Of a stretch of 64,000 nt of DNA, positions 8,002-15,985 are shown in pieces. A model generated the notes under the pieces. That model made no database searches. It was not told the origin of the DNA and saw nothing but the letters and a program-made list of their open reading frames with translations. The stretch is taken from positions 248,001 through 312,000 of the forward strand of contig NZ_FZNR01000001.1 in NCBI RefSeq assembly GCF_900188005.1, given 5' to 3'. Source of the stretch: Actinoplanes regularis (GTDB lineage: Bacteria > Actinomycetota > Actinomycetes > Mycobacteriales > Micromonosporaceae). Made by a program: the position numbers and the translations under genes. The stretch's first letter is position 1. Each line of letters opens with the position of its first letter.

Positions 8002-8511
8002 CTACGCCGCGGCGTCGAGCGCCGCCTGCAGTGAGGTCTTGTAGGACTGGCTGGTGAAGGTGGCACCGGACACCGTGTCGACGTCGGCGCTCTGGACCTT
8101 GAGGGTCTGCTGGCTGAGCTTGCTGATCGCGGCCGGGTTGATGGTGCCGCTGAAGCCCGTCTTCGGGTACGTGGCGTTCGCGCTGGAGATCTTGCCGTCG
8201 CTGACCTTGATGGTGACCTGGACGGTGCCGTACGGGTTCTGGACGGCTTTGCCCTTGTAGGTGCCGCTCTTGAGCCCCTTGTCCTCGGCGGCCGGCTTGG
8301 TGGTCTCCTTCTTCTTCGGCGCGGAGGACGAGTTGGCGGCCGGCTTCTTGGCCGGCGCGGAGGTTCCCTCGGGCGCGGGCTCCTCGGTCTCCTGCTGTGC
8401 GACCGGTGCGGCTTCCGTCGGCAGTGCCGCGGGCTGCACGCTCAGGCGGACGCCGAGGATCAGGGCCGCGCCGGTGAGGGTGCCGACGGCTGCTGCGGTA
8501 CTACGGCGCAT
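8002..8511 (-). CDS. Exported FMN-binding domain protein, flavinylation target
   Basis: 169 residues. ATG 8511 has CTGGAG 8 nt upstream. Residues 5-22 form a hydrophobic signal anchor, then a Pro/Ala/Lys/Glu-rich linker to about residue 80, then an FMN-binding domain. SGATFT (148-153) is the [ST]GA[ST]x[ST] site where ApbE attaches FMN, so Thr153 is the likely flavinylated residue. The domain would sit outside the membrane. Neighbours are ApbE downstream and a ferric-reductase-like membrane flavoprotein upstream, which would supply electrons. The terminal acceptor is unknown. Confidence 0.88.
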   Translation of the reverse strand: MRRSTAAAVGTLTGAALILGVRLSVQPAALPTEAAPVAQQETEEPAPEGTSAPAKKPAANSSSAPKKKETTKPAAEDKGLKSGTYKGKAVQNPYGTVQVTIKVSDGKISSANATYPKTGFSGTINPAAISKLSQQTLKVQSADVDTVSGATFTSQSYKTSLQAALDAAA

Positions 8512-8554
8512 GGCGAAACTCCAGGTCGTAGGGGTTGGAAAGATAGCTGGGGGG

Positions 8555-10372
8555 TCAGAACTCGAACGGGTCGAGGTGGATCTGGCTGTCCGGGACGGCG
8601 AGCTGCTTGAGCGTCCCGACCGCCGCGTTCACCAGCCCGGGCGGACCGCACAGGTAGACGTCGCGCCGGTTGACGTCGGGCACCAGGCCGCGCAGCCCGC
8701 TCTCGGTGAACAGCCGCTGCGGCCCCGGGTCGGTCCGGGATCCGACGATGTACCGCACCCAGGCGTCCCGCTCCTCGGCGAGTTCCTCCAGTTCGGCACG
8801 GAACACCAGTTCGTCCGGCCGGCTGGCCCGGTAGATCACGATGGTGTCCGCCGGCATGTCCTCGAGCAGGGCGCGAATCGGTGCGATCCCGCTGCCACCG
8901 GCGATCAGCAGCGCCCGGCGGCGGGTCCGGCGCTGGGCGGTGAACGTGCCGAACGGCCCTTCCGCCCAGATCGGCGTGCCCGGCCGCAGCTGGCCGAGCT
9001 TCGCGGTGTGCCGGCCGGCCACGGTCACAGTCAGGCGCAGCCACTCCTGGTTGGGGGCGGCGGAGAGCGAGAACGGGTGCGACTGCCACCAGCCGTTGGC
9101 GTTCAGGAACCGCCAGCGCATGAACTGGCCGGCCTGCGCGGGCAGTTTGTCCAGGTTCTTCGCGGCGATGTAGATCGAGAACGTGTTGGTGCCCTCGGCG
9201 ACCACCTCGGCGACGCTGAACCGGTGCCGGGCGTTCAGCCAGACCGGTTCGACGATCCGGCCCCAGACCAGCGCGGCGATCACCAGCGCGCCCAGGCCGG
9301 GCCAGAAGTACGAGGCGAACCGGCCGCTCAGGTCCGCGCCGGTCGCGATCTGGTGGCCGTACCCGAGGAGCAGGACCAGGTAGCCGGTGAGGTGGATCAG
9401 GTGCCAGAACTCGTACGGGAGGTGGGTGCGCAGCCACCGGATCGAGGTGAACGACAGCAGCACCAGCAGACCGGTGGCGACCGTGGCGCTGATCATCTCC
9501 GGGAACGTGGTGATCATGCTCCACGCCTGGTCGACGACGCCGGTCTGGGCGAGCAGGCCGTACCCGTAGACGATGGTGACGATGTGCGCGATCACCGCGA
9601 CCAGCAGCGAGGTGCCCAGCCAGCGGTGCCAGCGGAGCAGGTCCCGGGAGCCGACCCACTCCTCCAGCCAGGACACCCGGCTCATCATCAGCAGCTGGAT
9701 GAAGAGCAGGTAGCCGCCGATCAGGCCGCTGACCCGGCCGGCGGCGAGCATCAGGCTGGCGGTGTCGTTGACCGTGCCGGCCTGGGTGTCGAAGAGCCAG
9801 AGCGCGATGCTGGTGGCCAGCCCGGAGAAGAACAGCATGACGGTGAAGAGCCGGTTGCCCGAGGTGGCCTCGGCGGGCGGGCGGTCGTCCTCCGGCATCG
9901 GGACGCCGGTGCCGACCTTCCAGCCGGTCGGGGAGGTGCTCGACTCGACCACGATGTCGCCGCGCCGGTAGGGGTCGGCGGGCCGGGACTGCGGACCGGG
10001 CTCCTGCTCGGGCCAGTCGGGAAGCGCATCCCACGACGGCCGAGTGGCCTGCGACGGCGAGTCCCACGACGGCCGGGTCGCCTGCGACGGGGAGTCCCAC
10101 GACGGCCGGGTCGCCTGCGACGGCGAGTCCCACGAGGGCCGGGTCGCCTGCGCGGACCGGGTCGCCTGCGAAGGGGAATCCTGCGACGGGCGGGTGGCCT
10201 GCGACGGCGAGTCCCAGGAGGGCCGGCGGGATTCCGGGTACTGGGCAGCGGAACGAGACGGCGAGTCCCAGCTCTCACGGGCCTCGCGCGGTTCCGCACG
10301 CAGGCCGGCGAAGTAGCCGTCGTCGTCGTCCGGTAACTCGCGCTGGTCCTGGAAGGCCGGTATGGCCATCAT
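8555..10372 (-). CDS. Ferric-reductase-like transmembrane flavocytochrome (FAD/NAD(P)H)
   Basis: 605 residues from ATG 10372 (ATG 10369 also possible; upstream frame rejected). The N-terminal 170 residues are hydrophilic and carry an 11-residue tandem repeat. About six membrane helices follow, with paired His residues in RWHRWLGTS/AHIVTI and HLIHLTGY/GYGHQI that fit two hemes. The C-terminal part is a ferredoxin-reductase module: HPFSLSAAP for FAD, LLIAGGSGIAPIRALLEDM for NAD(P)H, YLCGPPG near the end. It should carry electrons from cytosolic NAD(P)H across the membrane. Gene order reductase, FMN-binding protein, ApbE matches extracytosolic flavinyl electron-transfer loci. It is divergent from cobL, with 164 bp between them. 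Confidence 0.87.
   Translation of the reverse strand: MMAIPAFQDQRELPDDDDGYFAGLRAEPREARESWDSPSRSAAQYPESRRPSWDSPSQATRPSQDSPSQATRSAQATRPSWDSPSQATRPSWDSPSQATRPSWDSPSQATRPSWDALPDWPEQEPGPQSRPADPYRRGDIVVESSTSPTGWKVGTGVPMPEDDRPPAEATSGNRLFTVMLFFSGLATSIALWLFDTQAGTVNDTASLMLAAGRVSGLIGGYLLFIQLLMMSRVSWLEEWVGSRDLLRWHRWLGTSLLVAVIAHIVTIVYGYGLLAQTGVVDQAWSMITTFPEMISATVATGLLVLLSFTSIRWLRTHLPYEFWHLIHLTGYLVLLLGYGHQIATGADLSGRFASYFWPGLGALVIAALVWGRIVEPVWLNARHRFSVAEVVAEGTNTFSIYIAAKNLDKLPAQAGQFMRWRFLNANGWWQSHPFSLSAAPNQEWLRLTVTVAGRHTAKLGQLRPGTPIWAEGPFGTFTAQRRTRRRALLIAGGSGIAPIRALLEDMPADTIVIYRASRPDELVFRAELEELAEERDAWVRYIVGSRTDPGPQRLFTESGLRGLVPDVNRRDVYLCGPPGLVNAAVGTLKQLAVPDSQIHLDPFEF
10039..10230 (-). repeat. 33-bp coding tandem repeat in the reductase N-terminus
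   Basis: On the minus strand the unit encodes PSWDSPSQATR. Three clean copies, one with Q for W, and partial copies occur between about residues 47 and 111 of the ferric-reductase-like protein. The text is Ser/Pro/Asp-rich and likely disordered and cytoplasmic. Confidence 0.9.
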
Positions 10373-10536
10373 CCTCACCTGCTCACCAGTCGTCTCGCGG
10401 CGCCCGCCACCCCTGCGGCCGACGTGACGGCCCGGTCTCGGTCGGAAGCCGTCAAGAATGCGTACGCACGTCGCCGCCGGATGGCTCAACCACGGACCGG
10501 AAAATTCCGGATTCCTGGACCGGATAGGTTCTGTGG

Positions 10537-11748
10537 GTGCGTTCCGAAACCCCTCCGCTGGTCACCGTTGTCGGGATCGGCGCAGGCGGCTTGCCGGACC
10601 TTTCCGGTACGGCGCGTTCCATACTCGACACGGCCGAACTGATCTTCGGGAGTCCCCGGCAGCTGGACCTGCTCCCCGCGTCGGTCGAAGGGGTGAGGCG
10701 TCCCTGGCCCACCCCGCTGCTCCCCGCCCTGCCCGGCCTCTTCCAGAGCGAACCGGACCGCCGGATCTGCGTCCTGGCCAGCGGCGACCCGATGTTCCAC
10801 GGCATCGGCGCGACCCTGGCCCGGGTTCTCGGCCCGGACCGGCTGCGGGTCCTCCCCCACCCGTCCTCGGTCTCGCTCGCCGCCGCCCACCTCGGCTGGG
10901 ACCTGGCCCGCACCGATGTGGTGAGCCTGGTGACGGCCCCGGTCCCGACGATCGGCCGGGTCCTGAATCCCGGCTGTCGCTTCCTTATCCTCTCCGCCGG
11001 CGCGGAGACCCCGGCCGCCGTCGCGGCCCACCTGACCGCCCGCGGCTTTCCGGAGGCGCGGCTCACGGTGCTGGAGCAGCTCGGCGGGCCGGGGCAGTGC
11101 GTGCGGACCGGTACGGCCGGCGACTGGGCGATGCCGCCCGGCGACCCGCTCAACGTGATCGCCGTCGAGTGCGCGGACGGCCCGCCGTCGGCGCTGGTCC
11201 CGGGGCTGCCGGACGACGCGTACGAGACGGACGGCCAGCTCACCAAGCGCGAGGTCCGCGCCGTGACCCTGGCCACTCTCGCACCCGTCCCGGGCGCGCT
11301 GCTCTGGGACGTCGGCGCGGGTTCCGGCAGCATCGGCATCGAATGGCTGCGCAGCCACCCGGCCTGCCGGGCGGTGGCCGTCGAGCCGGATGCCGGACGG
11401 GTCGCCACGATCACCGCGAACGCCGCCGCTCTCGGCGTGCCCGGCCTGCGGGTCGTGCACGGCCGCGCCCCGGAGGCCCTGGACGGCCTGCCCGACCCGG
11501 ACACGATCTTCATCGGCGGCGGCCTGACCCGCGACGGCGTGCTGGACCGCTGCCTCGCCGCGCTGCGCCCGGGCGGCCGGCTGGTCGCGAACGCCGTGAC
11601 CGTGGAGTCGGAGGCGGTGCTGGCCGGGGCATACGCGAGGCTGGGCGGCGAGCTGACCCGCCTCACCGTGCAGCGCGGCTCGCCGGTGGGCGGCTTCACC
11701 GGCTGGCGTTCCTTCATGCCCGTGACGATCTGGACGGTGACTCGATGA
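10537..11748 (+). CDS. cobL: Precorrin-6Y C5,15-methyltransferase (decarboxylating)
   Basis: 403 residues from GTG 10537. The N-terminal half is a CbiE-type tetrapyrrole methylase ([15 protein letters not shown], then [13 protein letters not shown]). The C-terminal half is a CbiT-type SAM methyltransferase ([21 protein letters not shown]). The fused form is CobL, which methylates C5 and C15 and decarboxylates the acetate side chain in aerobic cobalamin synthesis. It is first of three coupled genes: its stop overlaps the cobM start (ATGA at 11745-11748). No cobalamin riboswitch is recognisable upstream. Confidence 0.95.
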   Translation: MRSETPPLVTVVGIGAGGLPDLSGTARSILDTAELIFGSPRQLDLLPASVEGVRRPWPTPLLPALPGLFQSEPDRRICVLASGDPMFHGIGATLARVLGPDRLRVLPHPSSVSLAAAHLGWDLARTDVVSLVTAPVPTIGRVLNPGCRFLILSAGAETPAAVAAHLTARGFPEARLTVLEQLGGPGQCVRTGTAGDWAMPPGDPLNVIAVECADGPPSALVPGLPDDAYETDGQLTKREVRAVTLATLAPVPGALLWDVGAGSGSIGIEWLRSHPACRAVAVEPDAGRVATITANAAALGVPGLRVVHGRAPEALDGLPDPDTIFIGGGLTRDGVLDRCLAALRPGGRLVANAVTVESEAVLAGAYARLGGELTRLTVQRGSPVGGFTGWRSFMPVTIWTVTR

Positions 11749-12488
11749 CCGTGCACTTCATCGGCGCCGGTCCCGGCGCCGCCGACCTCATCACGCTGCG
11801 CGGCCACCGCCTGATCGGGGAGTCCCCGGTCTGTCTCTACGCCGGCAGCCTGGTCCCCGTCGAGCTGCTCGACGCCTGCCCGCCCGGCGCCCGCCTGGTC
11901 GACACCGCGAACCTCACCCTCGACGAGATCATCGGCGAGATGACCGCGGCGCACGCGAACGGTCAGGACGTGGCCCGGCTGCACTCCGGTGACCCGTCGG
12001 TGTTCAGCGCGGTCGCCGAGCAGATGCGCCGCCTCGACGCGGCCGGTGTCCCCTACGACGTGACGCCCGGCGTGCCGGCCTTCGCCGCGGCCGCCGCCAC
12101 GCTCGGCCGGGAGTTCACCGTTCCGGAGGTGGCGCAGACAGTGATCCTGACCCGGACCGCGGAGCGGGCCACCGCGATGCCGCCCGGTGAGGACCTGGCC
12201 ACGCTCGGTGCGAGCCGGGCCACGATGGTGCTGCACCTGGCCGTGCAGCGGATCGACGCGGTGGTCGCGGACCTGGTCGGCAACTACGGCGCGGACTGCC
12301 CGGTGGCCGTGGTCGCCCGGGCCAGCCGGCCGGACGAGCTCGTCGTCCGGGGCACGCTCGCCGACATCGCCGTCAAGGTCAAGGAGGCCGGGATCAGACG
12401 GACCGCGGTGATCGTGGTCGGTGCGGCCCTGACCGCCGGCCAGTTCCCGGACAGCCACCTCTACTCGGCGGACCGCTGCCGGCCATGA
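11745..12488 (+). CDS. cobM: Precorrin-4 C11-methyltransferase
   Basis: 247 residues. The start overlaps the cobL stop, indicating translational coupling; a longer open frame upstream is a shadow of cobL. The tetrapyrrole methylase motifs [18 protein letters not shown] and [18 protein letters not shown] are present, with [13 protein letters not shown], as expected for CobM/CbiF. It transfers a methyl group from SAM to C11 of precorrin-4. Its stop overlaps the cobK start in another ATGA. Confidence 0.95.
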   Translation: MTVHFIGAGPGAADLITLRGHRLIGESPVCLYAGSLVPVELLDACPPGARLVDTANLTLDEIIGEMTAAHANGQDVARLHSGDPSVFSAVAEQMRRLDAAGVPYDVTPGVPAFAAAAATLGREFTVPEVAQTVILTRTAERATAMPPGEDLATLGASRATMVLHLAVQRIDAVVADLVGNYGADCPVAVVARASRPDELVVRGTLADIAVKVKEAGIRRTAVIVVGAALTAGQFPDSHLYSADRCRP

Positions 12489-13222
12489 GGGTCCTCGTTC
12501 TCGGCGGCACCACCGAGGCCCGCGAGCTGGCGGGACTGATCGCCGCGGAGCATCAGGTGATCACCTCGCTGGCCGGCCGGACCAGCGCACCCCGGCTGCC
12601 CGCCGGGGAGACCCGGATCGGCGGCTTCGGCGGGGTGGCGGGGCTCGCCGGCTACCTGACCCGGGAGCGCGTCGACGTGCTGGTGGACGCGACGCACCCG
12701 TTCGCGGCGACGATGAGCCGGCACGCGGTGGCGGCGGCAAGGGCGGTGGACGTACCGCTGCTGGTTCTGCGAAGGCCGGGCTGGACCGCGGCGCCGGGCG
12801 ACGAGTGGCACCATGTCGCGTCCGTGGACGACGCGGCCGAGTTCCTGCGGGCCTCCTCCGCGGCGCGGGTCTTCCTGACCACCGGGCGGCAGACCGTCCA
12901 GGCCTTCGCGGGCCTGGACCACTGCTGGTTCCTGGCCCGGTCGGTGGAGCCACCCGCCCCGCCGGTGCCGCGGCGGTTCGAGGTGCTGCTGGATCGCGGC
13001 CCGTTCACCGTCGACGGCGAGAGGGCGCTGCTCGCCGGGCACCGGATCGACGTTCTGGTGACCAAGGACAGTGGCGGCTCGGACGCGAAGCTGGTGGCGG
13101 CGCGGGAGTTGGGCGTACCGGTGCTCATGATCGATCGGCCGGCCGGGGCGGCCGTGCCGACGGTGCCCACCGCGGACGCCGCCGCGGCCTGGATCGGACG
13201 GTTACCGCCCGTGAGCCATTGA
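12485..13222 (+). CDS. cobK: Precorrin-6A reductase
   Basis: 245 residues, start overlapping the cobM stop by 4 nt. N-terminal [13 protein letters not shown] is the nucleotide-binding motif of CobK/Cbi[12 protein letters not shown] in the first half and [12 protein letters not shown] in the second are also family signatures. It reduces precorrin-6A with NADPH, the step before CobL, which agrees with the gene order. Confidence 0.95.
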   Translation: MRVLVLGGTTEARELAGLIAAEHQVITSLAGRTSAPRLPAGETRIGGFGGVAGLAGYLTRERVDVLVDATHPFAATMSRHAVAAARAVDVPLLVLRRPGWTAAPGDEWHHVASVDDAAEFLRASSAARVFLTTGRQTVQAFAGLDHCWFLARSVEPPAPPVPRRFEVLLDRGPFTVDGERALLAGHRIDVLVTKDSGGSDAKLVAARELGVPVLMIDRPAGAAVPTVPTADAAAAWIGRLPPVSH

Positions 13223-13287
13223 GCTGAGCGATCCGGCGTGCGGAAACCCGACAGTTCACATTCGCCACATCGTGCGACGCTGCAAGT

Positions 13288-13893
13288 ATGTCGCCGGTCC
13301 GCGCGCCGTACACCGACCTGGGTGCCGTGCGCGCGCTGATCGCGGACGGGTTCGACGAGATCGTCCGGACCGCCGACGACCTGGACCAGTTCTGGATCCG
13401 CTCGGCGTGCGGCCGGCTGGCCGCCGCGGACGCGGTGCTGGCCACGGTGCCCGGGCGCCGGTCCGGGCCGGTGAACGTGCTGATCACGACGGTGGTCACG
13501 GCGGGGGTGGCGGCGGGGTCCGCCGCGCTCGCCCGGGCGGCCGGTGGCGGTCTGGTCGTGGCGCTCGTCCTCGCCGCCCTGCTGCTGGCCGTGGCGTTCC
13601 AGGTGACCGGGCTGCTACGCCGCCGGGAGGTCGCCCCGGTCCGGCCGGCGGCGCCGAAGGTACCCGGCCCCGGGCTGGTCGAGGTGCCCCTCGCGCTGGA
13701 GCGGGCCCGGGTCCGGCTGGTCTCGATGGGGCTGCGGCGGGCCGGCCGGGCGAACTGGCGGGTGCCCGCGCTGCGACGGGCGCTGAGCGGGGATCCGGCG
13801 CTGGCCCGGATCGCCGAGGCGGACCTGCTGCTCTGCCAGGCGATCGACTGCCTGGAACGGTATCTGGACGATCTGTCGAAGGACTGGTCTTGA
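13288..13893 (+). CDS. Unrecognised protein with two membrane helices
   Basis: 201 residues. An acidic helical N-terminus (1-60) precedes two adjacent hydrophobic segments (about 63-82 and 87-108), then a basic Arg-rich helical tail. I do not recognise a family. The next gene starts within its stop (TTGA at 13890-13893) and encodes a protein with the same plan, so the two probably act together. The N-terminus and tail would lie on the same side of the membrane, likely the cytoplasm. Confidence 0.7.
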   Translation: MSPVRAPYTDLGAVRALIADGFDEIVRTADDLDQFWIRSACGRLAAADAVLATVPGRRSGPVNVLITTVVTAGVAAGSAALARAAGGGLVVALVLAALLLAVAFQVTGLLRRREVAPVRPAAPKVPGPGLVEVPLALERARVRLVSMGLRRAGRANWRVPALRRALSGDPALARIAEADLLLCQAIDCLERYLDDLSKDWS

Positions 13894-14459
13894 GCCGGGA
13901 CGATCCGTTCGCCGGGGGTGTCGCGCCCCGGCTCCGCCGCCTCGACCGGGGGCTGGCCGAAGCGATCCGCGACGCACAGTGCCGGGACTGGACCGCCGAC
14001 CGCCCTGACCGGGTGGGCTTCGCCCGGCTCGGCCAGGTTCGCCGCGAGGTGCTCACCGCCGCCGCCCGCTACCGGGTGGCCCCGCGGGTCACGGACGGTC
14101 CGACGGTGCTGGCGGTCGCGGCCGCCGGCCTGCTGGTGGCGCTGCCGCTGCTGCTCCTGGTGCCGGACCCGGCGCGGCCGCTGCCGCTGGCCGGGATCGC
14201 GGTCGCGGCCGTCTGGGCGGCGTACGCGATCCGTGCCGGGCTGCGCCGGTTGCGGATCCGCCGGGCCCGGCACGCGGCCGACACGCCCGCTCCGATCGAC
14301 GACCCTTTCCTGTACGCCGTCACGCGCCGCACCATCGAGTCCTGCGCCGCGTCCGCCCGGGCCGACCGGTCGTACCGCCGGCGTGGCGCCGCGGCCGACC
14401 TGGAATACGCTCTGGACTGGCTCTCCGCCGCACAGGACGAGCTTCCCCGCCTCCGCTGA
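13890..14459 (+). CDS. Unrecognised protein with two membrane helices, partner of the preceding gene
   Basis: 189 residues from TTG 13890, which overlaps the previous stop and has AAGGA 6 nt upstream; ATG-started versions in this frame begin far inside the neighbour and are rejected. A basic helical N-terminus precedes two hydrophobic segments (about 72-92 and 97-112) and an Arg-rich helical C-terminus. No known domain is seen. Coupling and matching architecture suggest a heteromeric membrane protein. Confidence 0.65.
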   Translation: MSRDDPFAGGVAPRLRRLDRGLAEAIRDAQCRDWTADRPDRVGFARLGQVRREVLTAAARYRVAPRVTDGPTVLAVAAAGLLVALPLLLLVPDPARPLPLAGIAVAAVWAAYAIRAGLRRLRIRRARHAADTPAPIDDPFLYAVTRRTIESCAASARADRSYRRRGAAADLEYALDWLSAAQDELPRLR

Positions 14460-14526
14460 GCCCCGTCGAGAGTCTCCCGGACCCCGTGGGTGACAGCGAC
14501 CCGACGACATTTGGCACAGTGGACTG

Positions 14527-15702
14527 ATGCTGACCGACGTGGACCTACCCGCGCCCGGACTGCTCTGGACCCGCTGGGCGGCGCTGACTGCCGCGATGAC
14601 CGGCATTCACCGAGGCGAGCTGTGGTCCGTCGACGAGCGCGGCGCCCGGCGGGACGACCCGGACACCGGCTGGACCCGCTTCGCCCTGCTCGACGGCCGC
14701 CGGGCGGTGCTGTACGGCACCCATCTCGAACACCACGCGGCGACCTCCGCCGATCCGGCCACCGACCCGCTGACCGGCGCGCCGGACTGGCTGCCCTGGG
14801 CCGACCTGACCGCGCTGGCCGAGGGTGACCGGCTGGGCTTCGTGATCTGGCACGAGAACGGCCGCTGGTCGCGGGTGCGTTACCAGCACCGTTCCGGGGA
14901 CGGCTCGGCCGAGCTGCTCACGCCGCTGCTCACCGAGGAGCAGACGACGGCCGCGCTGCGCGCCCTCGGCACCCCGGCCGACCGGCCGGGCCTCCGGGAG
15001 ATCGCCGCCGGCCTGCTGCACGCCGCCGTCCGTGGCGAGGTCGACGCGAACCGTCTCGCCGCGCTGCTCGGCGACACCGCGGACATCGTCGCCGCGCTCG
15101 CCGCCGCGGACCGGGGCGGGATCACCCCGGGCACCCGGCCGCCGCGGATCCAGCCGGGGCAGCGCCCGCCGATGCGCCGGATCCGCCGGCTCAGCCAGGG
15201 CGAGCACGACCGGCTGGTCTGGGCCGCCATGCACGAGTCGGCCGAGCTGGGCCGCCCCGCTCCACCGGACACCGATGAGCTCGCCACGCTGGTGCGCTGG
15301 CTCCAGGAGCGCGCGCCGGGCGGGGACGGACGGTGCTCGCTGCTGGTGTACGCGGACGCGACCAGTTTCAGCTCGCAGTCCGGCGCGCACCCGCCGGGTG
15401 ACCGGCCGGGCGAGGAACGGTACGCCGCCTTCCGCCGGCTCACCGAACTGGTCCGCGCCCTGCGCCGGGCCGAGTCCGATCCGCGGTACGGCCGCTGGCT
15501 CTTCCTGCGGGTGGAGACCACCGCCACGAATTACCAGGTCGAACGCTGCTACGACTCGTGGCCGGCCTGGTGGCACGACGACGGCGTCTCCGGCCCGTGG
15601 CGCACCAACCTCCAGGAGGAGGTGGAGGGTCGCCACACCCGGTGGCGTCCTTCCTGGGCTCCGCTGCTCGATCCCGAGGTGGCGTACCGCCCGGCCTCCT
15701 GA
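14527..15702 (+). CDS. Unrecognised 391-residue cytoplasmic protein
   Basis: No signal peptide or membrane segment. The N-terminal 120 residues are rich in Trp and Asp (TGWTRFALLDGRRAVLYG), followed by a helical middle and a C-terminal region with LLVYADATSFSS and TATNYQVERCYDSWPAWW. The Trp/Tyr-rich ending is reminiscent of small immunity-type domains found beside polymorphic toxins, but no toxin gene is near, so this is weak. It is followed by a strong hairpin before the siderophore operon. Confidence 0.7.
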   Translation: MLTDVDLPAPGLLWTRWAALTAAMTGIHRGELWSVDERGARRDDPDTGWTRFALLDGRRAVLYGTHLEHHAATSADPATDPLTGAPDWLPWADLTALAEGDRLGFVIWHENGRWSRVRYQHRSGDGSAELLTPLLTEEQTTAALRALGTPADRPGLREIAAGLLHAAVRGEVDANRLAALLGDTADIVAALAAADRGGITPGTRPPRIQPGQRPPMRRIRRLSQGEHDRLVWAAMHESAELGRPAPPDTDELATLVRWLQERAPGGDGRCSLLVYADATSFSSQSGAHPPGDRPGEERYAAFRRLTELVRALRRAESDPRYGRWLFLRVETTATNYQVERCYDSWPAWWHDDGVSGPWRTNLQEEVEGRHTRWRPSWAPLLDPEVAYRPAS

Positions 15703-15784
15703 GATCCGGTCCGAGTCGCTGGTCCACGACGGCGATCCGCGCACCGCCGGGATCACACTCACCGCGTTCTGACCGTTTCCCACC

Positions 15785-15818
15785 GCTGGAGCCCGTCGCA
15801 CGAGCGGCGGGCTCCAGC
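15785..15818 (+). terminator. Hairpin terminator after the 391-residue protein gene
   Basis: An 11-bp perfect inverted repeat (GCTGGAGCCCG at 15785-15795 with CGGGCTCCAGC at 15808-15818) followed by TTTGTG. It separates this gene from the iron-regulated operon. Confidence 0.8.
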
Positions 15819-15955
15819 TTTGTGTGCATCGTCACGCTTGCATTCCCGGCGACTCTTGATTGCGCAGGAAGCGGGTCATACCCCGTGCGAATCGGGCGCC
15901 GAGCGGCGGGGCCGAAGTTTCACATTTATGTCGAGCCGGTTAGCCTGCCCTCAAG

Positions 15956-15974
15956 TTAGGTTAGGTTTGCCTTA
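15956..15974 (+). promoter_or_regulatory. Iron box (DmdR/IdeR/DtxR operator) of the siderophore operon
   Basis: TTAGGTTAGGTTTGCCTTA matches the DtxR-family consensus TTAGGTTAGGCTAACCTAA at 14 of 19 positions, including the whole left half. It ends 11 bp before the desA start, so iron-loaded repressor would cover the promoter or the ribosome binding site. Confidence 0.88.
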
Positions 15975-15985
15975 TTAGGAGGCCC

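Noticed and set aside
10373-10536. Cobalamin riboswitch before cobL
   Set aside because: No B12-box-like sequence could be found in the 164-bp divergent gap. A covariance search with the cobalamin model would be decisive.
10458-11744. Long N-terminal extension of CobM
   Set aside because: It is the out-of-frame reading of cobL; the ATGA overlap at 11745 marks the true start.
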